64,000 bases of DNA from an uncultured bacterium. Lineage in GTDB: Bacteria > Actinomycetota > Coriobacteriia > Coriobacteriales > Coriobacteriaceae. Where the stretch lies: NCBI GenBank assembly GCA_905216145.1, contig CAJMST010000001.1:1-64000 (forward strand), given 5' to 3'. The notes beneath the pieces were generated by a model. The model saw only the letters and a program-made list of their open reading frames with translations. It had not been told where the DNA came from and did not search any database. The translations under genes were made by a program, and so were the position numbers. Below are positions 10,822 to 18,313 of this stretch, piece by piece; position 1 is the stretch's first letter; each line of letters begins with the position of its first letter.

Positions 10822-10876
10822 TCTCAATCTGTAACAGTAAGACCCAATTTCCATCCCTAGTTGTTACAGATCAAGA
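10822..10876. repeat. solitary copy of the 55-bp palindrome unit
   Basis: Left arm TCTCAATCTGTAACA (10822-10836) and right arm TGTTACAGATCAAGA (10862-10876) give exactly the 55-bp unit length seen in the arrays near 1.7 and 3.2 kb. The AAACA before it and CATTTCGGCA after it also match array flanks. It sits about 60 bp upstream of the candidate gpmA promoter. Confidence 0.9.
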
Positions 10877-10934
10877 CATTTCGGCAATCCCCTTTCACCA
10901 TCCTATTCAAATACAACAATTTTGTTAGTCTTGG

Positions 10935-10963
10935 TTAACTTTTTAGCATAAAACGGGTATCCT
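10935..10963 (+). promoter_or_regulatory. candidate gpmA promoter
   Basis: TTAACT and TATCCT are separated by 17 nt, about 50 bp upstream of the gpmA start, in the only AT-rich stretch of the gap. The match to a sigma-70-type promoter is moderate. Confidence 0.35.
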
Positions 10964-11015
10964 TTGCGGCGTCAAACAAACGGCACGCGCGCCGTGCCAC
11001 ATTAAGGAGGCCCCT

Positions 11016-11789
11016 ATGGCACACCAGACAGACCGGCAGACGATGCAACTTGTCCTTATCCGTCACGGAGAATCCGAGTGGAACAAACTCAACCTGTTCA
11101 CCGGCTGGACCGATGTTGAGCTCACCGACACGGGCCGTGAAGAAGCCGCCGCAGGCGGTCGAGCCCTCAAAGAAGCCGGTTTCGACTTTGACGTCTGCTA
11201 CACCTCGCGCCTCAAGCGCGCGATCCACACCCTCAACATCGTGCTCGGCCAGATGGATCGCGAGTGGCTGCCCGTCATCAAATCCTGGAAGCTCAACGAG
11301 CGCCACTACGGCGCGCTGCAGGGTCTCAACAAGGCCGATGCCGCGGCGGAGCACGGCGACGAGCAGGTGCTCATCTGGCGCCGCTCCTTCGATGTCTGCC
11401 CGCCGGCGCTCGAGCCGGGCGACGAGCGCGACCCCCACACCCAGGAGCAATACCGCGATGTCGCGCCCGATCAACTGCCCTACACCGAGTGCCTCAAGGA
11501 CACGATAGCCCGCGCCTGGCCTTATTTCGAAGACGAGATTCGCCCCCAGATGCTCGCCGGCAAGCGCGTACTCATCGCCGCACACGGCAACTCCCTGCGC
11601 TCTCTCGTCATGAAGTTCGAGCACCTCACGCCAGAGGAGATCCTCAAGGTCAACATCCCCACCGGCGTGCCGCTCGTCTACACCTTCGATGCCGATTTCA
11701 ACGTCCTCGACAAGCGCTACATCGGCGACCCGGCGACCATCGCCGCCAAGATCGACGCTGTGGCCAACCAAGGCAAGGCGCGCAGGTAA
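11016..11789 (+). CDS. gpmA: 2,3-bisphosphoglycerate-dependent phosphoglycerate mutase
   Basis: Cytoplasmic glycolytic enzyme interconverting 3- and 2-phosphoglycerate through a phosphohistidine. The catalytic RHG motif is at residues 16-18 (LIRHGESEWN), followed by LFTGWTDVELTDTG, TSRLKRAIHT, the substrate segment LNERHYGALQG and the second catalytic histidine in AAHGNSLRSLV. Length (257) fits the dPGM family; the first ten residues are a short extension. The start is fixed by AAGGAGG upstream of ATG. It is followed after ~75 bp by the Nramp gene on the same strand, but nothing in the sequence shows that they share a function. Confidence 0.96.
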   Translation: MAHQTDRQTMQLVLIRHGESEWNKLNLFTGWTDVELTDTGREEAAAGGRALKEAGFDFDVCYTSRLKRAIHTLNIVLGQMDREWLPVIKSWKLNERHYGALQGLNKADAAAEHGDEQVLIWRRSFDVCPPALEPGDERDPHTQEQYRDVAPDQLPYTECLKDTIARAWPYFEDEIRPQMLAGKRVLIAAHGNSLRSLVMKFEHLTPEEILKVNIPTGVPLVYTFDADFNVLDKRYIGDPATIAAKIDAVANQGKARR

Positions 11790-11864
11790 CCCCAACCCAA
11801 ACCCGACGCGTGGCGCCGCACGACCCAGATGCGACGCCACGCCGCCCATACACAGGAGCGCACC

Positions 11865-13121
11865 ATGCTCAACCATCTCAAACAACACTTTGGCTGCCGA
11901 CGCACCGGTGGTCACGGAGGCCTAGACATTGCGCGGCACATCGGCCCCGGGCTGCTCGTGACCGTCGGCTTTATCGACCCGGGCAACTGGGCCTCCAATA
12001 TGGCCGCGGGCTCGCAGTTTGGCTACGCGCTGCTGTGGATCGTCACACTGTCCACGATTATGCTCATTGTGCTGCAGCACAATGCGGCGCACCTGGGTAT
12101 CGCCACGGGCGCCTGTCTTGCCGAGGCCACGACACGTTACCTCCCCCGCTTCGTTGGACGCACGGTGCTCGCCAGTGCCTATCTCGCGACCATCGCCACC
12201 GCCATGGCCGAAGTCCTGGGTGGCGCGATTGCCCTTCAAATGCTCTTTGGGCTGCCCGTGCGTGCGGGCTGCGTCATCGTGGCGGCAGTATCGATGGCGA
12301 TGCTCATGACGAACTCCTACAAGCGTGCCGAACGCTGGATCATCGCCTTCGTAGGCGTGGTAGGACTCTCGTTTTTGGCCGAGCTTGCACTAGTCAAGGT
12401 CGACTGGCCGCAAGCCGCCGCAAGCTGGATCACGCCCAGTATGCCCACTGGCTCTGCCGCGATTATCGTGAGTGTCCTGGGTGCGGTCGTTATGCCCCAC
12501 AACCTCTTTCTACACTCCGAGGTCATCCAATCCATGCACTTCGAAGGCCAAGGCGAGCAGGTTATCGAAGAGCGCCTGCGCTATGAGCTCTTCGACACGC
12601 TCTTTTCGATGGGCGTGGGCTGGGCAATCAACTCGGCCATGGTCATCCTGGCCGCAACGACCTTCTTTGCGCACGGCATTGTCGTAGACGACCTCGCCGT
12701 CGCAGCGGCCACGCTCTCCCCCATTCTGGGCCCGGCAAGCTCGACCATCTTTGCGGTGGCGCTGCTGTTTGCGGGCCTCTCGAGTAGTGTGACGGCGGGC
12801 ATGGCGGCGGGCACCATCACCGCGGGCATGTTCGATGAGGAATACGACATCCACGACCGACATTCCTCGATCGGGGTGGCGACCTGTTTCGTCGGCGCAG
12901 TGGCGGCGTGCTTGGTCGTCCCGAATCCTTTTGAGGGTCTCATTTGGAGTCAGGCACTGCTGTCGCTTCAGCTGCCGATTACGGTCTTTGTGCTCATACG
13001 GCTCACCAGCTCACGCCGTGTCATGGGTAAATACGCCAACTCGCGCCCGCTCAACACACTGCTCGTAGGAATCGGTGCCATCGTGACGATTCTCGACATC
13101 GTGCTGCTAACGGGGATGTAA
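11865..13121 (+). CDS. mntH: Nramp-family divalent metal transporter
   Basis: About 418-residue integral membrane protein that imports Mn2+ or Fe2+ with protons. The signature helices are clear: GFIDPGNWASN in TM1 (the DPGN metal-binding motif) and the MPHNLFLHSEV segment in TM6 (MPH motif), with about ten further hydrophobic segments. I moved the start to the second Met (MLNHLKQ) because CAGGAGC lies 7 nt before it; 12 further upstream codons are open. Which metal it prefers cannot be decided from sequence, so the symbol is by family analogy. No MntR or Fur box was recognised upstream. Confidence 0.9.
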   Translation: MLNHLKQHFGCRRTGGHGGLDIARHIGPGLLVTVGFIDPGNWASNMAAGSQFGYALLWIVTLSTIMLIVLQHNAAHLGIATGACLAEATTRYLPRFVGRTVLASAYLATIATAMAEVLGGAIALQMLFGLPVRAGCVIVAAVSMAMLMTNSYKRAERWIIAFVGVVGLSFLAELALVKVDWPQAAASWITPSMPTGSAAIIVSVLGAVVMPHNLFLHSEVIQSMHFEGQGEQVIEERLRYELFDTLFSMGVGWAINSAMVILAATTFFAHGIVVDDLAVAAATLSPILGPASSTIFAVALLFAGLSSSVTAGMAAGTITAGMFDEEYDIHDRHSSIGVATCFVGAVAACLVVPNPFEGLIWSQALLSLQLPITVFVLIRLTSSRRVMGKYANSRPLNTLLVGIGAIVTILDIVLLTGM

Positions 13122-13151
13122 TTGGGATGGCGTGACCGTCCAGATATAACG

Positions 13152-13187
13152 TCTCAATCTGTAACACGTAAGGCCGTTTTAAACCGT
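13152..13187. repeat. truncated copy of the 55-bp palindrome unit
   Basis: A left arm TCTCAATCTGTAACA and part of the loop (GGCCGTTTTAAACCGTCAGAT) are present, but the right arm is missing; the sequence runs instead into the terminator of the rubredoxin gene. It looks like a decayed copy. Confidence 0.8.
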
Positions 13188-13195
13188 CAGATAAA

Positions 13196-13234
13196 TCAAA
13201 AGGGTCCCAGCCGGAATATCCAGCCGGGACCCTT
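13196..13234 (-). terminator. intrinsic terminator after the rubredoxin gene
   Basis: A stem of AAGGGTCCC against GGGACCCTT, extended by GCCGG/CCGGC pairs inside, is followed on the minus strand by TTTTGAT. It is placed 41 bp past the rubredoxin stop and may also slow plus-strand readthrough from the Nramp gene. Confidence 0.7.
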
Positions 13235-13274
13235 GGACAGATCTCTGTATGGCTAATCGCCGTGTGCCCGCGAG

Positions 13275-13418
13275 TTACTCCTCGACGAGCTCAAACTGAT
13301 CGGGACCGACGCCGCACACCGGGCACACGTAGTCCTCGGGCAGCTCGGGCGTATCGACCTCAACCTCGTAACCGCAAACGACGCACACAAACTTATACGT
13401 CTTCTTCTCCTCAGCCAT
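13275..13418 (-). CDS. rubredoxin
   Basis: A 47-residue protein reading MAEEKKTYKFVCVVCGYEVE to the C-terminal QFELVEE. It has two CxxC pairs (CVVCG and CPVCG) that bind one iron, with the spacing and the P-E-D-Y-V-C context of rubredoxins and of rubrerythrin C-terminal domains. It would act as a small cytoplasmic electron carrier, for example to peroxide- or oxygen-reducing enzymes in an anaerobe. The start has AGGAGA 6 nt upstream. The flavin reductase-like gene lies immediately upstream on the same strand (89 bp), which suggests a redox pair, although linkage is not proven. Confidence 0.9.
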   Translation of the reverse strand: MAEEKKTYKFVCVVCGYEVEVDTPELPEDYVCPVCGVGPDQFELVEE

Positions 13419-13507
13419 GATGTTCTCCTCTCGAACGCGACTGGTGATGTACTTCGCTTATTAGTATATGTTCTCAATAAAAAAATGCAAGTGTTTTTAC
13501 AACAATT

Positions 13508-14011
13508 CTAGCCTTGATAGGACGAGGCCTTCGGAGGCGTCTTGCCCTTCAGAACCTTGTGATAGTAGTCATAGGTCAGCGGCGTCTCGTCGCTCAGGCG
13601 CCCGGCATCCTCCACCTCACCGATAAAGAGCAGATGCGTGCCCACATCCACAGCGTCGATCAAACGGCAGCTAAACAGGGCCGCCGCGTGCTCGGGCACA
13701 TAGGGCATGCCCAGAGCCGTCTCGCGGGTCTCGTACTTGGCAAACTTGTCATAATCGCTGCTGGTGCGGAACCCAAAGTTACCGATGTAGAGCATGTCGG
13801 CGGTCTGATCAATCACGGTCAGCGCGAACGCTTTGGCTGATGCGATGATGTCCGAGGTGACGTTGTCCTTGTTCACGGCAACCGAAATTCGCGGCGGCGT
13901 GGACGTCACCTGCACCGCAGTGTTGATGACGCAGCCGGCGCGCAGCCCGTCTGCCGCAGCGCTCACCACGTACAGACCGCTCGGCATGGTAAAGAACGCA
14001 GTTTTGTCCAT
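13508..14011 (-). CDS. flavin reductase-like protein (FMN-binding split barrel)
   Basis: A 167-residue flavin reductase-like domain protein. Typical signs are SGLYVVSAAADGLRAGCVINTAVQVTS near the N-terminus, PRISVAVNKDNVTSDII, a middle FALTVIDQ strand and a C-terminal HLLFIGEVEDAG strand. Such proteins bind FMN and pass electrons to diiron or flavodiiron partners, or reduce free flavin. The start at 14011 (MDKTAFF) has GGGGAG upstream; an in-frame extension of 49 codons would run through the smpB terminator and is rejected. Its neighbour downstream is rubredoxin, consistent with a small electron-transfer pair used against oxygen or peroxide; that role is inferred. Confidence 0.85.
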   Translation of the reverse strand: MDKTAFFTMPSGLYVVSAAADGLRAGCVINTAVQVTSTPPRISVAVNKDNVTSDIIASAKAFALTVIDQTADMLYIGNFGFRTSSDYDKFAKYETRETALGMPYVPEHAAALFSCRLIDAVDVGTHLLFIGEVEDAGRLSDETPLTYDYYHKVLKGKTPPKASSYQG

Positions 14012-14062
14012 AACGATCACTCCCCTAGCCCGGGTTGGTACCTCATGGATGTATGTACCCAC

Positions 14063-14095
14063 AAAAAAGGCGGCGCCCATAACGGACACCACCTT
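14063..14095 (-). terminator. intrinsic terminator after smpB
   Basis: Read leftwards, a 13-bp stem with several G-U pairs (AAAGGTGGTGTCC with GGGCGCCGCCTTT) ends in six T. It lies about 73 bp beyond the smpB stop and separates smpB from the flavin reductase gene. Confidence 0.75.
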
Positions 14096-14167
14096 TGAGA
14101 CATATGTGTCAAAGCAGCTAGGTAGACGGGACGGGCGCAGTAGGGCGCCTCCCCGCAAGTCATGTGC

Positions 14168-14638
14168 CTAGCGGTTACGCTCCTTGAGGGCGCGGTCAAT
14201 CTCGCGCTGGACATCGCGCTTGGCCATATCCTCGCGCTTGTCGTAAAGTTTCTTGCCGCGGCCTAGGCCCAGCAGCAGCTTTACGCGGCCGTCGGTATTA
14301 AAGTAGAGCTCCAACGGCACCAGCGCATAGCCGCGGTTGCGCAGTTTGCCGTCAAGAAAGTCAATCTCCTTGCGGTGCAGCAGCAGACGACGACGGCGAT
14401 CAGGGTCGCGATTCCACACGCCACCATGGCTATAAGGGTGAATATGCAGGCCCACGAGCCAGCACTCGCCGCCACGAATCAGTGCAAAGGTGTCGGTGAT
14501 CTGGCACGCGCGCTCGCGAATCGACTTGACCTCGGTACCGCTCAGCTCAATGCCGCACTCAAAGGTCTCATCGATAAAGTACTCGTGGTGTGCCGAGCGA
14601 TTCTTGGAGATGAGCTTGCGCTCGCGCTTACTGGGCAT
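14168..14638 (-). CDS. smpB: SsrA-binding protein SmpB
   Basis: A 156-residue partner of tmRNA in ribosome rescue. Conserved signs are KLISKNRSAHHEYFIDETFECGIELSGTEVKS at the N-terminus, HIHPYSHG, RRRLLLHRKEI and the basic tail GKKLYDKREDMAKRD that enters the decoding centre. The start at 14638 has GAGGAGG 8 nt upstream and gives the family's usual length; a longer frame to 14704 is not needed. Its 5' end overlaps the end of the TPR gene by 11 bp, so the two are probably co-transcribed and translationally linked. tmRNA (ssrA) was not found in this window. Confidence 0.96.
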   Translation of the reverse strand: MPSKRERKLISKNRSAHHEYFIDETFECGIELSGTEVKSIRERACQITDTFALIRGGECWLVGLHIHPYSHGGVWNRDPDRRRRLLLHRKEIDFLDGKLRNRGYALVPLELYFNTDGRVKLLLGLGRGKKLYDKREDMAKRDVQREIDRALKERNR

Positions 14639-15545
14639 CGCTGGCCTCCTCGGTCCCATCGACGTTTGAGCCCGCGGCGTCGCGCTTTGCCTTGCGCTCA
14701 GCATTGAGCTCGGCGTCGCTCTCGCGCACCAGTTTGATAATCGCCGCGCATGCCTCCTCGCCCACCAAGTCGCGAGCGCGCACTGTCAGGCGCGTCGCCT
14801 CCTGCTTGTCGCCGTCACTTGCAGCATCGGTCGCGCACATAATCAGGCAGATGGCAATCTCGGCCGAAGGCGAGGTCGGCACGCCTTGCAGGGCCAGTTC
14901 ACCCATCACGTGGTCGTCGCTCTCATCGGCGGCATCCGGATAGGTGGTATGGATCTTGTTGAGCAGGCGCGTCGTATGCGCATCGCCAGGGGCCAAGCGC
15001 AGCGCCAGGCGCGCACAACCCACGGCCGCCGAGACGTTCTCGGTCTCGGGCTCAAGGAAATACTGGCCCAAGTTGGCGTAAGCGCGGGCGGCGCACTTGC
15101 CATCGCTTGCACGCTCCAGCACCGAGAACGAGAGCGATGCCCATTCTTGCTTGTCCTCGAGTGCGCGGAACAGCTCGGCCAAGTCCAAGCGATAGTTGCA
15201 GTTCATGGGGTCCCAACGCACAGCCTGCATCAGGGCATTACGAGCGCTCACATAATCCTGCTGGCGAATGTAGGCAAACGCCATGTCAGAGTACAGGCGG
15301 TCAAACGGCACCTCGACCTGCACGAGCTCGCGCGGATCCTTCTCCACGCGGCGATAGGCCAAGCGCTCAAACTTGCTATCGAAGCTAAAGTATTGGCGCT
15401 TCTCCTCCGTCTTGCACTCGGCGTCGATATACTCCTCGGCGAGCTCCACCAGACGCTCCAACAGCGGCGTCGCCGTAGCCAGGTCGCCCTGCGCCAGATA
15501 GTTCTCGGCATACGTGATGTCTTGCAAGCTGATGGGCAGATCCAT
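14628..15545 (-). CDS. TPR-like protein of unknown role
   Basis: A 305-residue soluble protein with helical repeats typical of tetratricopeptide proteins: AENYLAQGDLATATPLLERLVELAEE, DRLYSDMAFAYIRQQDYVSARNALMQAVRWDP, RAYANLGQYFLEP and GCARLALRLAPGDAHTTRLLNKIH. The C-terminus is charged and probably disordered (ELNAERKAKRDAAGSNVDG). The start at 15545 has GAGGAG before ATG. It precedes and overlaps smpB, and two tRNA genes lie upstream, so a link to translation quality control is possible but only inferred from position. Confidence 0.75.
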   Translation of the reverse strand: MDLPISLQDITYAENYLAQGDLATATPLLERLVELAEEYIDAECKTEEKRQYFSFDSKFERLAYRRVEKDPRELVQVEVPFDRLYSDMAFAYIRQQDYVSARNALMQAVRWDPMNCNYRLDLAELFRALEDKQEWASLSFSVLERASDGKCAARAYANLGQYFLEPETENVSAAVGCARLALRLAPGDAHTTRLLNKIHTTYPDAADESDDHVMGELALQGVPTSPSAEIAICLIMCATDAASDGDKQEATRLTVRARDLVGEEACAAIIKLVRESDAELNAERKAKRDAAGSNVDGTEEASDAQ

Positions 15546-15601
15546 GGCTACTCCTCGATCTGAGCGAAACACGGCAGGCGCCGTATATACGGTCGATACA
15601 C

Positions 15602-15630
15602 AAAACCCGGGTCTCTTGCGAGGCCCGGGC
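15602..15630 (-). terminator. terminator after the two tRNA genes
   Basis: Read leftwards the sequence forms CCCGGG-CTC against GAG-CCCGGG around a GCAA loop and then runs into TTTTG. It lies 14 bp past the tRNA-Glu gene and ends the tRNA transcript before the TPR-smpB genes. Confidence 0.75.
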
Positions 15631-15643
15631 GTTCATTTGTGGG

Positions 15644-15717
15644 TAGCCCGTACCAGATTCGAACTGGTGATCTCCGCCTTGAGAGGGCGGCGTCCTAAAC
15701 CGCTAGACGAACGGGCC
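15644..15717 (-). tRNA. tRNA-Glu (anticodon CTC)
   Basis: Minus-strand cloverleaf: acceptor GGCCCGT with ACGGGCT (one G-U), D-arm GTCTAGCGGTTTAGGAC, anticodon stem CCGCC/GGCGG with loop CTCTCAA giving CTC, and T-arm ACCAGTTCGAATCTGGT. No CCA is encoded. It is the second tRNA of a pair with tRNA-Gln. Confidence 0.93.
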
Positions 15718-15734
15718 ATATGTAGCAAATGCAA

Positions 15735-15808
15735 TGGCTGGGATGGAGGGAGTCGAACCCCCATTGACGGAACCAGAATCCGCTGTCCTGCCATTAGACG
15801 ACATCCCA
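15735..15808 (-). tRNA. tRNA-Gln (anticodon CTG)
   Basis: Minus-strand cloverleaf: acceptor TGGGATG with CATCCCA, discriminator G and an encoded CCA at 15735-15737. The anticodon loop TTCTGGT gives CTG, and the T-arm reads GGGGGTTCGACTCCCTC. It is followed 17 bp later by tRNA-Glu. A CCA end here but not in its neighbour is worth noting. Confidence 0.93.
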
Positions 15809-16084
15809 ATGACTGCATCGCTGCGCTCGGCTGTGCCTTTGCGCAAGAAAGAAATATACGGGAAGTCTCGCCGTGACGCAAGCCCCAATTTTGACTTTTT
15901 TGAAATTCGGTCAAATTGACCTAATTTCGTCCAACCCGTGAAGGACCTGTGAAGCCGACCGCTGTACACGAAGGGCAAAACGCCGCGAGCGGTAGCCGTC
16001 AACCGTTGGCAGATTCTACCGCGAAAACGATAGCACCAGGCAACACAATCGAAGTATCAACGATCGCGTAGATATCGAGGCGCC

Positions 16085-16495
16085 ATGGACGAAGAGCTTG
16101 ATTACCTATGGGAGACCCTGGGCCTCGAGATCACTGCTGACCTTTGGCCCGAACGGGACAAAATCCATCCCACACTGCGCCCCGCCATCACGGTGATGCA
16201 GGCAAACTACCGCCGCGCCTCATTTTTGATCATGCGGACGTCATGGCATGCGGCGCTCCCCGACCTCAAGCGCATCCAGGCAAGCCTCGTCGAGCTGTCC
16301 GGCATGCCGACCGTCATATCCGAGACGAACCTGGAGCGGCGGCAGCGCGAGCGCCTGCAGCGGCAACGGATTCCGTTTATCTGCCCCGGCATTCAGGCAT
16401 ACCTGCCCTTTATGGACGAAGAATACTGGAGCGACACGCCCGACAAGCACACAAAGATCTACGACCCACACGAATGGGCGCAGCTGGAGGACTGA
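16085..16495 (+). CDS. small protein of unknown function, possibly a truncated regulator fragment
   Basis: A 136-residue protein with an acidic start (MDEELDYLWETLGLEITADL). The middle, SGMPTVISETNLERRQRERL then RIPFICPGIQAYLPFMDEEY, resembles the first half of a Firmicutes family of MarR/winged-helix-like proteins that carry IPFxVPGxQxYLPF. The DNA-binding half of that family is absent here; the protein ends in YDPHEWAQLED. The start at 16085 is preceded by CGAGG, a modest site. It is an isolated plus-strand gene between two minus-strand blocks, and palindrome array B begins 20 bp behind it. A decayed regulator is one reading; a real small protein is another. Confidence 0.5.
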   Translation: MDEELDYLWETLGLEITADLWPERDKIHPTLRPAITVMQANYRRASFLIMRTSWHAALPDLKRIQASLVELSGMPTVISETNLERRQRERLQRQRIPFICPGIQAYLPFMDEEYWSDTPDKHTKIYDPHEWAQLED

Positions 16496-16514
16496 CCGGG
16501 GCAGGCCCGCCAGC

Positions 16515-16684
16515 GGAAAGTGCGTCCCAGATTTCAAGCTCAAACTGGTCCCTACTTTCCCGTCGAGCCCTCAACCGGAAACCGTGTCCCAGAATCAGCG
16601 CTCGAAACGGGATGTCATTTCCGATAGAGCGCTCAACCGGAAAGCGCATCCCGGAATCAGCGCTCGAAACGGGATGTGCTTTCC
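16515..16684. repeat. palindrome array B: three 46-bp hairpin units, exact 62-bp period
   Basis: Units at 16515-16560, 16577-16622 and 16639-16684 start exactly 62 bp apart. Each begins GGAAA and ends TTTCC. In the best unit GGAAAGCGCATCCCG pairs with CGGGATGTGCTTTCC, with one G-U pair. Loops share AATCAGCGCTCGAAAC and spacers share CTCAACC. The sequence is unrelated to the 55-bp family. It fills the space between the convergent orphan gene and the ArsC-like gene, ending 7 bp before the latter's stop. Confidence 0.92.
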
Positions 16685-16691
16685 GCAGCCG

Positions 16692-17051
16692 CTACAGCAA
16701 CGCCTCGGTCCAAGCCGCTTCCTTAAAGCCAGGAATCGCAAAGTCATCGCCCACCAGCAGCGGGCGTTTAACCAGCATGCCGTCGGTCGCCAGCAGCTCA
16801 TAGCATTCCTGGTCCGTCATACCCGCATCCAGACGCGCCTTCAGGCCCAGCTCTCGATATTTCATGCCCGACGAGTTAAAGAAGCGACGCACCGGCAGCC
16901 CCGAACGAGCAATCCAGGTCGCAAGTTCATCGGCCGCGGGATTGTCCGTAACGATATCGCGGTCGATATACTCAACCCCATGTTCGTCCAGCCATGCCTT
17001 GGCCTTTTTACAGGTCGAGCACTTGGGATATTCAACAAACAGTACGGTCAT
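16692..17051 (-). CDS. ArsC/Spx-family thioredoxin-fold protein
   Basis: A 119-residue protein of the ArsC/Spx/YffB group. The redox motif near the N-terminus is YPKCSTCKKAKAWL, a CxxC as in Spx-type and YffB-like members, followed by the family's VEYIDRDIVTDNPAADEL, a PVRRFFNSSGMKYRELGL segment and the LVKRPLLVGDDFAIPGFKE end. True arsenate reductases carry extra arginines that I do not see clearly, so a thiol-redox or regulatory role is as likely as arsenate reduction. The start has GGAGGATT before ATG. It is a single gene, with palindrome array B just behind its stop. Confidence 0.8.
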   Translation of the reverse strand: MTVLFVEYPKCSTCKKAKAWLDEHGVEYIDRDIVTDNPAADELATWIARSGLPVRRFFNSSGMKYRELGLKARLDAGMTDQECYELLATDGMLVKRPLLVGDDFAIPGFKEAAWTEALL

Positions 17052-17143
17052 GGGAATCCTCCGAATATAGATCGGCCAACGCAGGTGCGCACCATACGAG
17101 GCGCCTTAGCATGATGGGCCAATTGTAGCCCACGGGTCACACG

Positions 17144-18196
17144 CTAAACGAACCGTACCCCGAATCCGCGTTTGATGAACGGCAGCAGCTCCATTGCCTC
17201 GGGCGTGATATGGCCCGCGACGTTCATGCGCTTGTCACCGGGAAGATCGACCCGCGCAATCTCAAGCTCGCCTTCGTAGCGCCCATAGCCGCTATTGCTC
17301 ACAGCGATCGACCCCGTCTTTCGCGGCAGGCCGGCACCGGTATCCGTCGGCACGGAATCCGGCTTAAGCGTCGTGCGCGACTCCTGAGACCTAAAGATGA
17401 GGGTACTCGAATCGGGCCGGTCGTGATGAATCTGCCCGCGCACATAGGCATAGCCGGGGACAAGCTCGCATTGCAAATCCACGTATCCGGCGGAAACTTG
17501 AGCAAACTGCGCCCAGCCCGCATCGGAAAGATCGGGGTCGCCGACCAACACAATGTCGCAATCGGCGCCATGTGCAAGCTCAAGCATGTTGAGGGCAACC
17601 TTTGACGCGCGACCGCGCTGCTCCTCAGCCGTCGGCAGTCCTTCGAATACCGGCCCGCGAACGTTGGCATCACCCGGCACAAAAGCCATGATTTCGAAGC
17701 CAAGCGCCGCAAGACGAAGATTCGTCCGAGCAATGTCTTCCAGAGCTAAACCGGTATAAGGCTTGGGATAAAAATTGTGGCAGGCGGCAAAACGAGTCAC
17801 ATCGGCACCGGCTTCTCGCCACGATGCGATTTCATCAGAACTCACCGTCGATGCATTAACCACAATGTGAAATACACCGGACAACTCCGCGACCCGCTGG
17901 GCGCTAAAGCCATAGTCCAAACGAAGGTATTCGAGCCCCAGGTCACGCAGATCCTCGATACGCTCAAGCCCGAGCAAATCGCACGTGCGCGGCCCCACAT
18001 CGGCAATGAGCGCAATGCCGCGGGCGGAAAGCAGCGACAGCACATGACGGACCTTATCGGCATATGCCGCTCCCCCATCCTCGGGAATATGCAGCGAGGT
18101 AAACGCATAGCGCGCACCCGCCGCGGCACCACGCTCAATCGTCCGCTCAATATCCTGCAGAGGGCTGGAAAGATAAATCGAAATACCCGTTTTCAC
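17144..18196 (-). CDS. mupG: 6-phospho-N-acetylmuramidase MupG (DUF871 family)
   Basis: A 350-residue cytoplasmic glycosidase expected to split MurNAc-6-phosphate-GlcNAc inside the cell. The N-terminal TIM-barrel domain shows GISIYLSSPLQDIE, AFTSLHIPEDG, ALIADVGPRT, GLEYLRLDYGF and the conserved HNFYPKPYTGL loop. The C-terminal domain contains RGQIHHDRPDSSTLIFRS and GRYEGELEIAR. Start is GTG at 18196 with AAAGGAG 8-9 nt upstream. It is the last gene of murR-murQ-murP-mupG, but a strong terminator hairpin sits directly before its ribosome binding site, so expression may be reduced or separately controlled. Function follows from the DUF871/MupG family plus the mur context. Confidence 0.88.
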   Translation of the reverse strand: MKTGISIYLSSPLQDIERTIERGAAAGARYAFTSLHIPEDGGAAYADKVRHVLSLLSARGIALIADVGPRTCDLLGLERIEDLRDLGLEYLRLDYGFSAQRVAELSGVFHIVVNASTVSSDEIASWREAGADVTRFAACHNFYPKPYTGLALEDIARTNLRLAALGFEIMAFVPGDANVRGPVFEGLPTAEEQRGRASKVALNMLELAHGADCDIVLVGDPDLSDAGWAQFAQVSAGYVDLQCELVPGYAYVRGQIHHDRPDSSTLIFRSQESRTTLKPDSVPTDTGAGLPRKTGSIAVSNSGYGRYEGELEIARVDLPGDKRMNVAGHITPEAMELLPFIKRGFGVRFV

Positions 18197-18212
18197 GCTT
18201 CAACGCTCCTTT

Positions 18213-18246
18213 AAAAAAGGCCGGCGGAGCAGTTAGCCCCGCCGGC
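18213..18246 (-). terminator. terminator between murP and mupG, abutting the mupG ribosome binding site
   Basis: Read leftwards, GCCGGCGG pairs with CCGCCGGC around an unpaired GGCTAACTGCT-type loop and is followed by six T; the next bases are AAAGGAG, the mupG Shine-Dalgarno. It is therefore either the end of the murRQP mRNA or an attenuator in front of mupG. Confidence 0.75.
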
Positions 18247-18313
18247 ACAACCATAGCATCAAGAGATCTGCGGCACGTCAAGACGTTCGAATGACATGGC
18301 ACGCAGCATCAGG

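Noticed and set aside
15809..16084. tmRNA (ssrA) near smpB
   Set aside because: No alanine-tRNA-like ends or tag-coding frame were found in the gaps around smpB and the tRNAs.
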